From Athripsodes cinereus (taxonomy: Eukaryota; Arthropoda; Insecta; Trichoptera; Leptoceridae): a stretch of 64,000 nucleotides of DNA. The stretch lies in the NCBI GenBank assembly GCA_947579605.1, contig OX388319.1:2666001-2730000 (forward strand), written 5' to 3'. This document shows positions 33,451 to 43,894 of this stretch, in pieces. The position numbers and the translations under genes are program-made. A model generated the notes under the pieces. It saw nothing but the letters and a program-made list of their open reading frames with translations. It was not told the origin of the DNA and searched no databases. The first letter of the stretch is position 1. Every line of letters begins with the position of its first letter.

Positions 33451-33796
33451 CCCCTAGAACAACTGCACTTGTCGATCGACTACAAACGAACTTTTCGACA
33501 ATAACTGCAACAATAACGTATAATTACACGGTGTATTCTAGGTTGATTGTCGAAAAGTTTGCCAGTAGTCGATCGCCAAGTGTGGTTTGTCTAGGGCAGT
33601 TGATATTCTTTCCTCAGATTTTTTTTTTTTTTTAAATATATATCTGGGTTTTGTTATAAACCCAAATACAACCTTATACACCTTTCACACTAAGCTAAAA
33701 GCTTGTGCCGTGAAAGGGGAGTTTGCCGGCACCTGGGATCGAACCACGGACCCCCTGTTCTGAAGGCCGAAACTCTACCTCCAGGCTACCGACGAA
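33451..33796. repeat. Foldback element and SINE (copy 2 block)
   Basis: 33451-33594 is the foldback element matching 27893-28036. 33620-33796 is the minus-strand tRNA-SINE matching 28061-28238, with a longer T run at its tail side. Confidence 0.8.
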
Positions 33797-34595
33797 CAAA
33801 GTGTAATTCGTGTATTTAAAATGTTTGGCGATTTCCTTCGTTTTGTTACAGAATCTTTTCGCAGCATCCAGAGGCTTTTTTTAAGTTCCCAGTTTATTTT
33901 TGATTTGTAATTTAACTTGGTATACAAAATTCAAAATAATTCACGTTCGTTGCGTTTTTTATTTAAGAATATGTGGGAATGAAAACTGAAAAAATTGGCA
34001 AGACAATCAATATTTCGGTGGCCCTGGGCACAGACTCCATGTGCGTTTATGATACAGACGGAACTGTTACAAACACAAAATAATGAAGGGTTGGTTTACA
34101 ATATAAAGCGTTTGACAATATTTGTGATTGATTAAGGAAACTTATTATTTGGGGAAGGATTTATGTATATATTTATTAATAAATGATTAATGCGATTTTT
34201 ATAGTATTTAAAGCCTACATTATTAATTATACCAAAAAGATATAAATATAAAACGTAAATAACTTATTTAGATATCACAATAAATATAATATCTATCAAT
34301 CGTCTTAAGCTGCGTTACTTGCAGGGTAGGTAGATAGAGAACAAAATGATCTAATGCTTTCAATTGAATTTATCTTACAAGTCCGAAAAATGATTTATCT
34401 TAATCAGTTTTTGAATAAATTTTCAACAACCTTTTGCCATGGTTTCACATCTATTATGAATATTTTTTCGCCAACTTGACAATATAAACTTTTGAATATT
34501 TCACAAAGATCATACCAGATGTTTTAGATACTAAATATTACTTGTATTCTGTTAAAAAAAAATGCAGCCTCGTTTGAAATTAATACTTGTTATCT

Positions 34596-35045
34596 CCTTA
34601 TAAAGGTTTTGTATGGAGCATTTTGCTATATGGTTGCGAGACGTGGACCATCAGCAAGAGTGAAAGCGGACGGTTGGCGGCCTTTGAGATATGGTGCGAC
34701 AGACGCATGCTGAAGATCCATTGGTCGGAACACGTCAAAAGCAAAGAGGTGTTAACCAGGGTAGGCGAAAAAGGGCAACTCCTTAAAAGAATCGGCCAAT
34801 AACGAGCTGACTGGATTGGCCACAACATCAGACACCCAGAACTGCTTATCACCATCGCGGAGGGTAGGAACGAGGGGCAGAAATGGTAGAGGCCGACCGA
34901 GAGACGCTTATATGGACCAACTGAAGAAGGACATAAACTGTGGCACATACGAAGAACTAAAGAGACTAGCTGAAAATAGGGAGAAATGAAGAAGAAAATC
35001 CAAGCTCGTTGCAGATCAATCCAATAGATTGTAACTCGTTATATC
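34596..35045 (+). pseudogene. RTE-like LINE C-terminus (copy 2 block)
   Basis: Same as 29035-29465 with one residue change (EHVKSKE) and a few more intact bases downstream (ATCGCGGAGGGTAGGAACGA), which shows that copy 1 lost about 11 bases there. Ends near GATTGTAACTCGTTATATC. Confidence 0.75.
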
Positions 35046-35582
35046 TATGTGTAAATACGGTAGAGACCATATGGTACTAGATAAGTTATATTTTAAGAAC
35101 ACCTATAATGATAGTTTATATAATGTAATAATGTGTTCGTTCATTCCCAACGGTTCTCTTCCACAATACAACGAGAATGCTTAAATAAATAAATAAATTA
35201 TATTACGTTAAATAACGACAATTATTAATTTTATTTGAGGAAAATAATAGGTGTGCCCATTATCTTAAAGGTTCTTTTCTTATTCGCCTCAAATAATATA
35301 AAATCTCTTAAAATTCTTTTGTCTTGATGGCAGCTATTTTGCAAAAAATGATCATGGGCGTCTAGTGCGGAATATACAAAAAAAATCTACAAGATAACGT
35401 TAACGATAATAAAAAAATAACATCTTCAGTGTAAATAAAATTATCTCGTATAATTAAAATGATATATGGCAACTCCATTTGCTCTGATGGGAGTTTTTCA
35501 TGAGTTGAGAGTGAAGTTTTGTGTAAGATAATATGAATAATGTCGGATTTTTATTACGGACCGACTTATCTTACTATAAACG

Positions 35583-35806
35583 TTCGATAAATCGTCCGTG
35601 TGACAAAAATAACTAGAGCGATAAATCGACCATGTGATAGAGATTACAAGTGCGAAAAATGTCAAAGAAAATAAGAATGATAAATCGTCTATGTGACGGA
35701 CATAACAAATACGACAAGTCGTCTATATTACAGAGATAACAAATACGACAAGTTGTCTATGTGACAGAGATAACAAACACGATAAATCGTCCAAGTGTTT
35801 GAGACG
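35583..35806 (+). repeat. Minisatellite, ~34-bp unit (copy 2 block)
   Basis: Same units in the same order as 30003-30225, apparently without change in copy number. This fits allelic copies better than independently evolving tandem arrays. Confidence 0.75.
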
Positions 35807-36464
35807 CCTGAAGATTATAACACCTAAAAACCTGTACTAAGATGATAAATCGCTTAACTGACAGAATAATATTCGTTACTTTTCAGTTTTTTACAAATTA
35901 ATGATTGTTTCAGCAGTCTAGGGTAGAAATTTTCTCCTTGAATTAAGAGCGATTCTGCGCTAGATGAATTACCTTTATGTCTTTATATTCTGATAGAGAG
36001 TCATCCAGGTATCAGAAATTTTGTGGATGAAGAGAAGTGTTTGTTTTGGCCAACACTGAACATTCTCATTCGGGTAAAAAGCCGACCAAGTAATATTTAT
36101 TTTTTAATAGGGACGACTTTTGTATGACGAAAGAGAACCATCACAATGTTGCGCTGAAGAAGTAAAAATTGCGTCTCAACGCTTACGAATTGGCTCTGGC
36201 TGACTTAAATTATCAGTTTCGGTGATTTTTGTTTTGTTTGGACATGGAAAAAAACCAGTCAAACCAATTTTCTATGCCCTAAGGAAATGAAAGCTTTAAG
36301 AAAATTGACATGTTCTTAACCTATAAAAATTGCTGTCTGAGGAAAGGCATGCAACTGAGTTGTGTTAATTTAGTTTTTTTTTCTGATGAAACATAAAATG
36401 AGCACAACATGAAAAGGCGATTTGTCGAACGTCTCCACGTTTGTCTCACGATATAATATATTTT

Positions 36465-37320
36465 ATTCTCTTTTTATTCCAAGGCAAAGTTTTAACAAGT
36501 CGTATTGCAAGAGTAATAATTATTATTTTTATTATCATCATCTTGATATAATATTTCATGTCTTTTTCAACGTCTTCGCTGCCACCACTAACTAAGTACC
36601 TTCTACTTCTCTCTCATAATAATAATATATTATAATAAGAGGTAAAAACTTTCCTATGTAGTCGTACATCTGTAAATTATTGCACATTATTTTTCATTTT
36701 AATTTGTAACCTCTAAAAGCATTGTTACCATAAAATTCATATATATATTATGCGCTATGAAAAGCATTCACTCCTTTTGAAAATGGGTAGTTACCCATGG
36801 AGTGGAATAAGGTATTTTCTTTATATATCACACAGTCTTTATATATGTAGACAAATTGCATTTGGCGATCGACTACAAACGAACTTTTCGACAATGTATC
36901 ATAACATTATAAATTTTCACATTAGAGTATTCATATCTTGTGAGGAATAGACAAGAATATAAATTAAGCTCACAGAATAACAATATTTTAATAACAAATA
37001 TACAGTCGAGCCAAATCCATAAAACGGATTTGTCGGCGCGTTCCTTTTCACAATAACAATATATATATATATATATATATATAAATAATTAAAACCTAAC
37101 CAATTGCAGCAAACGTGTACTTAATAATTATAGTATTTATATCATTTCGATTATAGTATACAAATCCACATTTCATGAGCCATTCCTTGACAAGCCTTTT
37201 TGTTGCAATCTTACTACAACATTTCTTAATAGATGTCGGCATCATATTAAGCAATTTAGCCAAATTATAATATTCTAAAGTTCTCTTAATAAATAATAAA
37301 ATGTCGATCGAAATTGTTGA
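36465..37320. other. AT-rich spacer with half a foldback element
   Basis: 36858-36906 (GGCGATCGACTACAAACGAA, CTTTTCGACAAT) is one arm of the foldback seen at 27893. (TA)n at about 37060-37083. No supported gene. Confidence 0.4.
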
Positions 37321-37324
37321 TAAA

Positions 37325-37570
37325 GTCTCCAAGCTAAAATGTCAATGGTCTGGTCATATGGCAATTCGCGAGTGAATGGCAGATACATTTCCAGAATTCT
37401 TGAATGGAGACCGTAGGAGGACAGAAGAATTACTGTGGGAAGACCCCAAAAAAGATGGATTGATAATACTGTCCAGATGATGAAAAAACAGTAGAATTGT
37501 GTTGCTCGAGACCGGAAGGCATGGGAAAGTTTTGAAGAGGCCTATATCCAGCAGCTAAGAGAAAAGGACT
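37325..37570 (+). pseudogene. LINE C-terminal fragment
   Basis: VSKLKCQWSGHMAIRE, then in broken frames GRPQKRWIDN-like (GGAAGACCCCAAAAAAGATG), ARDRKAWESFEEAYIQQL (CGAGACCGGAAGGCATGGGA). The order KLKxQWxGH ... GRPxKRWxD ... RKAWxxxEEAYxQQ is another RTE-like LINE C-terminus, different from the TATAG family. Confidence 0.65.
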
Positions 37571-37612
37571 AGCAGTAAGTATGTAACTAATTGGCATAAA
37601 AGTAATATAATT

Positions 37613-37785
37613 TTATGTCACACTGAATACCAACAGCTGTTCTTCCTCCTTTTTTCGTGGATTTTGCGATGAACACAGACAAAAGTGTTCTCGAAATTCT
37701 CTGCAATTGAGTGGGTGTAGCTGAATCCACGAGCATCTAGTTTTATCCAGGATAAGCTTGATATCGATTATTTGGGGTCGGGCAG
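37613..37785 (-). CDS. Candidate terminal exon, unrecognised
   Basis: Minus strand: acceptor ATATTTTTTCAG (plus 37786-37797), then phase-2 start and 56 codons: ARPQIIDIKLILDKTRCSWI, QLHPLNCREFREHFCLCSSQ, NPRKKEEEQLLVFSVT, TAA at 37613-37615. Six-residue cysteine spacing and charged C-terminus look protein-like. No upstream exon or AATAAA found and no family recognised, so chance or TE origin is possible. Confidence 0.25.
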
Positions 37786-37799
37786 CTGAAAAAATATGT

Positions 37800-38400
37800 C
37801 AAAAATAATTTATATCATAGCTTGTTTTCGTAAAAAGTCTTTTTGGTACGAGTACCTACCTATTGAGAACTAAAGCCCCAGATATAATTAATTTGAATAC
37901 CTTGTAGATAGACGGAAAAAGAAAATAGGATAACTTTTTCGTTTATTTATTTTTTTGATACATTGATAACAGCCTTGTCTAAGAAACTTTAAAGATGAAA
38001 TTTTGACAACCTGATTTTAAAATTCTTTCAGGCAATCTTATCGTCATTAGATGGGAAATTTGTGCCTGTAGAAAATGTTTCGTGTATTTGGAGTTTAGAA
38101 AATTTAACGAAAAACTTTTTGAAAACTAATTACGAAACTTTTTAACTACCCCTAAGATAAGCATCTCCTCCAAAAATGTTACAGTTCACATCTAACGGAA
38201 AAAGGCACCGAATTCGTGAAAAACATTTTCTTAACTTAATAATCAGCTATTTTTAATGTAAAAATTTCGTGCATGAGATAAAATCTACATTATTTTCATT
38301 TTTTATATCTAGATTGGTTTTGTATATCTAATACAAAACTAATTTTGGTCATATGTTAATGATATAATGTTTATACTCGAATACTGAAGGAATATTCAGA
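37800..38400. other. AT-rich spacer
   Basis: No element recognised. A short plus frame after a CTTTCAG acceptor (38032-38145) was considered and rejected. Confidence 0.35.
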
Positions 38401-38403
38401 AGT

Positions 38404-38452
38404 CAGGGTTACTCATGACATGATCTAAATACGATTTTAATCTTGTTTCGTT
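38404..38452 (+). repeat. MITE end, GGTTACTC-TGAC family
   Basis: CAGGGTTACTCATGACATGA then CTAAATACGATTTTAATCTT. Matches the left terminal repeat of the element at 56496-56706. The other end is not present nearby. Confidence 0.55.
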
Positions 38453-38544
38453 AACATTATGATATAACCCCAAAAATGTACCAGACATTTGTGAATACAT
38501 TAATATTGTTGTGGTTTTTATTATTTTTTTAGAAACTTATCTTC

Positions 38545-38765
38545 TAATTGGTCTCCCACTCTTCTCCGTAAGTTTTCGAGTGTCCTGTAAAAGGCAGGTG
38601 TTCCAAAAATTAAGACATATTACATCTTAAATTCAGCGATGAGGTTTGCCACCCATTCTGAATATCTTGATTTTATATTGGCACGGAGAGGACAGCTTGC
38701 ATGTTTATTATATGCATCTGGTCTTCTGGCTACCCCACATGTGGGATATGCCATAATGGTATCTT
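38545..38765 (-). repeat. AMRF repeat with intact frame
   Basis: Plus strand here is the sense of the conserved frame. It reads AMRFATHSEYLDFILARRG then QLACLLYASGLLATPHVGYA and IMV, without stops (38638-38763). It is preceded by CTCCCACTCTTCTCCGTAAG and CAGGTGTTC and ends at ATAATGGTATC, without the (TAG)n extension. Confidence 0.8.
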
Positions 38766-38769
38766 CTAA

Positions 38770-39504
38770 TTTCCTTCTCAAATCGATAAAGGCAAATTTT
38801 ATTATTCTCTAATACCTATTTTCTAACAATCTTCTCCCTGACGATTTAACAACACATACTCGTAAGAGAGTGTTTTTGGCACAAATCATCCTTGTAGGAT
38901 GCTACGCCATAAGTGAAAAAAAATCTAATTTTGTCAAAAAAATATTCGTCCAATAAAATAAATGCAAATAGCAAAATTATATTAGTTGCCATGAGCTACT
39001 ATTTTTAAAGTTAAGATTTTTTTATAAATTTCAAAAACATTTTATTTTTTATGGAACCGGCCGTAAAACTTTAAATCCCCACTACGGTTGATTCACGAAA
39101 TCGGTTCGCGTTATCTTCCATTTCCAAAAAACTTTTTCAAAAAAAAAAAAAGTATACAGTTGTTGGTTTTTACTTATCTAAGAAAATGACAATAATATAT
39201 CTTCACATTTACGTTTGTAATCGTTTTCTCTTTCTTACATTTTCTTTTATTTATTCCATTATTAGTGTTGTTAACATGGAAGAATTGGAACATAAAAACT
39301 TGCAAGTATTTGATCAACAAAAAGTAATTTTATTTATTTAAATCTGAACGTTCAAGGAAAATTTAAAATTAATACTATATAAGATATTATTTTTTATTTA
39401 ATTTTTACAAATTTCACTGCATAAGCCTATTACATTTCGAAATAAATTTATACATAACATTTACAGTAGGTACAACAGTGACAATTTTAATAAAATATTA
39501 ATAT
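38770..39504. other. AT-rich spacer
   Basis: No repeat family or gene recognised. A-rich tracts at 39125-39150. Confidence 0.35.
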
Positions 39505-40022
39505 ATTCATTTATTCATTTATTTATTTAACAACATACACGGCACAAGGCCATTAAACATATATACAAAAAATCATATTTAGTTCGATGCAATACAACAA
39601 TAATTATTATTTCAAACGCAGTCACACTTACTTATCACACATACACATACACATAACTATACAATGCAGCAATATAAAACTATAGCACCCGCCAGTATAC
39701 AAACTTATTTTATAACATTTACAGACTATCCACATTAAAGTAACAATGCTGCTATCCCACTCACACTTACAATCGTCCGCATAAACAGACACCGGGGTAC
39801 AGAGAGGGACGGCGTCACAATCATAATGTAGGCGGGCGCTTCAGCTCATCATGAATATAATAATAAAAACTGAAAATTATGTTGCCAGGTTTGACCGCAA
39901 CACCCGAGTATAACAAAATAAATATAACGCAGTGTTATGTGCTTCAACTAATAAAATATGCATGACATAATACAGAAATCTATAATAATTAATCATTTAT
40001 GGAATATATAACTACTTAAAGC

Positions 40023-40945
40023 AATGTAAGATCAATTAAATCCACAATAAAATAAACTTGAAATATTATCTACTTAATTACAATAAAATAAAATTAAATA
40101 AAATTTATGGGAATGTCAAATGTAAAATCAATTAAATTCACAAAAAATGAAATTTGAAATATTACCTAATTACACTAAAATAAAATTTGAATAAAATTTA
40201 TGGGAATGTTAAATGTAAAAACAATTAAATTCATAAAAAATAAAATTTGAAATACCTATTACTTAATTACAGTAAAATAAAATTTGAATAAAATCAAATT
40301 CACAAAAAATAAAATTTTAAATATTACTTAACTACACTAAATTAAAGTATGAATAAAATTTATGGAAATGTCAAATGTAAGATCAATTAAATTCGTAAAA
40401 AATTAAATTTGAAATATTACTCAATTACACTAAAATATAATTTGAATAAAGTCTATGGGAATGTCAAATGTAAAATCAATTAACTACACAAAAAAATAAA
40501 ACTCGAAATATTACCTAATTACACTTAAATAAAATCTGAATAAAATTTATGGGAATGTCAAATGTAAAATCAAATAAATTTATTAAAAATAAAATTTGGA
40601 ATATTACTTAATTACACTAAAATAAAATCTGAATAAAATTTATGGGAATGTCAAATGTAAAATCAATTAAATTATTAAAAAAATTAAATTTGAAATATTT
40701 AATAATTACACTAAAATAAAATCTGAATGAATTTATGGGAATGTCAAATGTAAAATCAATTAACTTCAACTAAAAAACAAAATTTGAAATATTACTCAAT
40801 AACACTAAAATAAAGTATGAATAAAATTTATGGGAATGTCAAATCTAAAATCAATTAAATTCACAAAAAATAAAATTAGAAATATTACTCAATTATACTA
40901 AATAAAATTTGTGGGAATGTCAATTACAACAAAATTAATCATGAT
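40023..40945. repeat. Minisatellite, ~93-bp unit, about ten copies
   Basis: ATGGGAATGTCAAATGTAAA recurs with spacing of about 93-95 bases: near 40111, 40204, 40365, 40459, 40553, 40646, 40739, 40834 and 40914 (one unit near 40300 has lost it by deletion; the last is shortened). Each unit also has ATCAATTAAATTCACAAAAA and ATTACTTAATTACACTAAAA. The array starts 40 bases downstream of the ORF2 stop and fills most of the 3' region of the LINE. Confidence 0.9.
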
Positions 40946-40984
40946 GGTAGAAATCAATTCAAACAGACGATATACACTTCAATT

Positions 40985-43894
40985 TCACATATTTAAACTA
41001 TTTGGCTTAAAACTTTCAGAAACTAATTGCCTAAACTTACTAAAGGTCACCGAGAAAATATCAGCCAGACTACCATATTCATTACCCACTCTATGCAGTC
41101 TTCTAACTGGAGAGTTGTAAAGGTAATTATTATTCACAACATCACAGTGGAAAGTAATGTTTTGACGTGTGCTCCTATTTGGAACGTGATAGTGTATTAA
41201 CTCAATCACATCAGGACAATTTATATGGCAATTCACTATTCTGTATAACAATAAGAGATCGGAAATAATTCTCCTGTCCGACAATTTTGGAAGTCCAAGC
41301 AAAGACATCAAGAAATCATAATCCAAATCAGTTACGGGTATTTTCAACTTAAAATTTACATATCTCAGAAATTTGTGCTGCACTCGCTCAATAGTGTTGG
41401 AATGGATGGTATAGTAAGGAGCCCACACTGGAGAGTTGAACTCAATCTGGCTTCTCACCAACGATGTATAAAGAAGCTTCAATGATGTAAGTGAGTCAAA
41501 ATCGCTAGTCACTCTTAGCATGAAACCAAGCATCTTAAGGGCTTTATTAGTAATGGAATCGATGTGCTGAATGAAACTCAAACCCTCATCAAAGATTACA
41601 CCAAGGTCTCTCACACTGCTGACGCGCTCCAGAGAACGATCCCCTAACTTGTAATCAAACAGAATAGGCTTCTTAATCTTGCGGAAAGTAATAATCTGAC
41701 ATTTATCGATATTTAGAGGAAGACCGTTGACATCACACCAATGACCAAGACTGTCCAAGTTATTTTGAAGAATTCGACAATCCTCCTCACTATGTATTAC
41801 CTTGAACAACTTCAAATCATCCGCGAATAACAAATAATCAACTCCAGCGAATGATTCAACAATATCGTTCACGAAGAGCAAGAAGAGCAACGGGCCCAAA
41901 TGGCTGCCCTGTGGCACACCACTAGTAGCAGTGAATCCATCAGATTCGGCGTCATTATATCGAACAACCAGTCTTCTTTGGTCAAGGTAATCAGCCAACC
42001 ACCTGTATAAAGATCCAACGACTCCCAGACTCCTCAGTTTGTGAAGAAGAAGAGCATGAGGAACCCTGTCAAAGGCCTTGCTGAAGTCAGTATAGACTGA
42101 GTCCATCTGTTTTCCCTCAGCAAAAGCCCCTGAAATCTTGTCCTCATAGACAATTAAATTTGTCAATGTTGATCTACCGCTCACAAAACCATGCTGATTA
42201 TTATGGATGAGACCACTCAAATGAGGAGATATTCGATCTAAAACCAACGATTCAAACAACTTTGGAATGCCAGACATTATGCAAATCGGCCTGTAATTGC
42301 AAACATTTGTTCTGTCACCCTTTTTTAAGACAGGCACAATAAAACTAGTTTTCCAGAGCTTCGGAAAGTAACCCTTACTGAGAGACTCATTGAAAAGAAA
42401 AAACAAAGGGAAAGCCAGCAGTGAATGGCACTCCCTGAGAAAACAGTTCGAAATACCATCCGGTCCTGTTGGCTTCTTAGGATCAAGCCCTTTCAGTCCT
42501 TTGAAAACATGAGAATATTCTAAACGGCACCGATTTAAAATCATGGTAGAATCGGGACAGAAGGAAAAATCCCAATTGGAATTATCTGAACCCGTGGCAT
42601 AAACACTCTGAAAAAAATTCTGAAAGAATCCAGTCGCCTCTTGCGCCTTGTTTGTGCTTGCGCCATTATAGACCATTACCTCAGGTGAACCAGATTGGTC
42701 CTCCCTCTGTGAATTAGCAAACTTCCATAAAGCTCTACTATCATGCGGAACCCTATTCTCGACACTGTGGACATAATTCATATAACATATTTTAGACATT
42801 GATTTGCATCTAGATCTAAGCAACGAAAACTTTTGATAATCTTCACTCCTTCTAGATTCCTTGTAAAGAATGTGTGCCCGCTTTTTCTCAGTGATAAGGT
42901 GCCTTAGCTCCTTTGTAAACCAAACAGGATAAGACGATGGTTCACGAATGACTTCTGGCACATATGATTGAACAGCTGTCTCTAAAATTTCATAAAAAAA
43001 TTCCAACTTTTGATCAAAGTTCTGGCAATCGTAAAGAAAATTCCAATTAACCTCTGCCAAATGTTCCCTAATAGCTGAATAATCTCCCTTTTTAAAATCT
43101 CGAAAACGTACCCGGTTTGGTGTGCGTATTGTTGGATTATGAGTTACAGAGAATTCCAACGGCGGATGATATTTGTCAATCGGTAAGAAAATCCCATCAG
43201 ACTCGACAACGCTGACAGACGCATCACTCGTCAAAACTAAATCCAGCTGTCTTTGGTTACAATTCGGAATATTATTCTTTTGCATGAGTCCCAGATAATT
43301 TACCATCTCAATCAATTCCTTTGACTTAGGGCATTCGGACAGACAAACCATCTCATCAATCTCTCTATCATAACCTCCCATACCATGTTCTAAACTTTCA
43401 CTCTCCATGATTGCATTCTTCGTCCAAATAATGTTTGGAAGATTATAATCGCCAACTACTACGAACTTAGATTTTGGATACTTTTTACGAAGAGCTTCTA
43501 AATTTTCAGCATGCCGCCTATACTTTGACAAATCACTTCCAGGAGGCAAATATATACAGCCGACAACTATACCCGATGGTGGTGTATTTATAAACACAAA
43601 AACCTGCTCTAGCTCATTATCAACAATACCAATCCTCCTAGACTTGATTCCATTTCTGACAGCCACCAGAACACCACCCCCTCTACTCTTGTCCGAACTA
43701 CCCTCATCACGATCTCGACGATATACTGTATAATCCAAAAAACCAAGCTCCGCCGTATGAATATCTCTGTTCAACCATGTTTCAGTGAAAGCCATTACCT
43801 GAAAAGAAAGTACAGGAATAACATATTTTAAAATTGACAATTTGGTTCTAAGACCTCTGACATTTTGAAGGAAAAAACATAAATTATAGTTCAG
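40985..43894 (-). CDS. LINE ORF2: endonuclease and reverse transcriptase
   Basis: Cuts target DNA and copies element RNA into it. The frame is open from 43927 to TAA/TAG at 40985-40987; counted from the slippery site it gives 969 residues. The N-terminal endonuclease begins LCFFLQNVRGLRTKL (43885-43840), with catalytic-type MAFTETWLN (Glu), VVGDYNLPNI (Asp, Asn), LDLVLTSD and DKYHPPLEF (His). The reverse transcriptase has PKLFESL/RPICIMSG, QHGFVSGRST, TDFSKAFDRVPH (about residue 586 from 43840), TSGVPQGSHLGPLLFLLFVN, LLFADDLKLF (catalytic FADD, about 672) and LGVIFDEGLSF. No ATG precedes the first endonuclease motif, which makes frameshift or re-initiation likely. No stop or frameshift inside. 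Confidence 0.9.
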   Translation of the reverse strand: MNYNLCFFLQNVRGLRTKLSILKYVIPVLSFQVMAFTETWLNRDIHTAELGFLDYTVYRRDRDEGSSDKSRGGGVLVAVRNGIKSRRIGIVDNELEQVFVFINTPPSGIVVGCIYLPPGSDLSKYRRHAENLEALRKKYPKSKFVVVGDYNLPNIIWTKNAIMESESLEHGMGGYDREIDEMVCLSECPKSKELIEMVNYLGLMQKNNIPNCNQRQLDLVLTSDASVSVVESDGIFLPIDKYHPPLEFSVTHNPTIRTPNRVRFRDFKKGDYSAIREHLAEVNWNFLYDCQNFDQKLEFFYEILETAVQSYVPEVIREPSSYPVWFTKELRHLITEKKRAHILYKESRRSEDYQKFSLLRSRCKSMSKICYMNYVHSVENRVPHDSRALWKFANSQREDQSGSPEVMVYNGASTNKAQEATGFFQNFFQSVYATGSDNSNWDFSFCPDSTMILNRCRLEYSHVFKGLKGLDPKKPTGPDGISNCFLRECHSLLAFPLFFLFNESLSKGYFPKLWKTSFIVPVLKKGDRTNVCNYRPICIMSGIPKLFESLVLDRISPHLSGLIHNNQHGFVSGRSTLTNLIVYEDKISGAFAEGKQMDSVYTDFSKAFDRVPHALLLHKLRSLGVVGSLYRWLADYLDQRRLVVRYNDAESDGFTATSGVPQGSHLGPLLFLLFVNDIVESFAGVDYLLFADDLKLFKVIHSEEDCRILQNNLDSLGHWCDVNGLPLNIDKCQIITFRKIKKPILFDYKLGDRSLERVSSVRDLGVIFDEGLSFIQHIDSITNKALKMLGFMLRVTSDFDSLTSLKLLYTSLVRSQIEFNSPVWAPYYTIHSNTIERVQHKFLRYVNFKLKIPVTDLDYDFLMSLLGLPKLSDRRIISDLLLLYRIVNCHINCPDVIELIHYHVPNRSTRQNITFHCDVVNNNYLYNSPVRRLHRVGNEYGSLADIFSVTFSKFRQLVSESFKPNSLNM

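Larger units (their letters stand above)
31083..36464. repeat. 5.4 kb block, copy 2 (right of the gap)
   Basis: Second copy of 25447-30882. It begins at the first base after the gap (TTATTATACTTGAATGCC versus TATTATGCTTTAATGCC) and stays aligned until about 36464, the point that corresponds to the last base before the gap in copy 1. After that the sequence (TTATTCTCTTTTTATTCC) is unique. Confidence 0.9.

Noticed and set aside
37751..37768. GATAAGCTTGATATCGA, which resembles a common cloning-vector polylinker
   Set aside because: The match (from memory) is about 17 bases and the flanks are not vector-like; coincidence is more likely than contamination.
38032..38145. Plus-strand 37-codon frame after CTTTCAG (AILSSLDGKFVPVEN)
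   Set aside because: Short, AT-rich and unsupported by an upstream exon or a family; expected by chance at this base composition.
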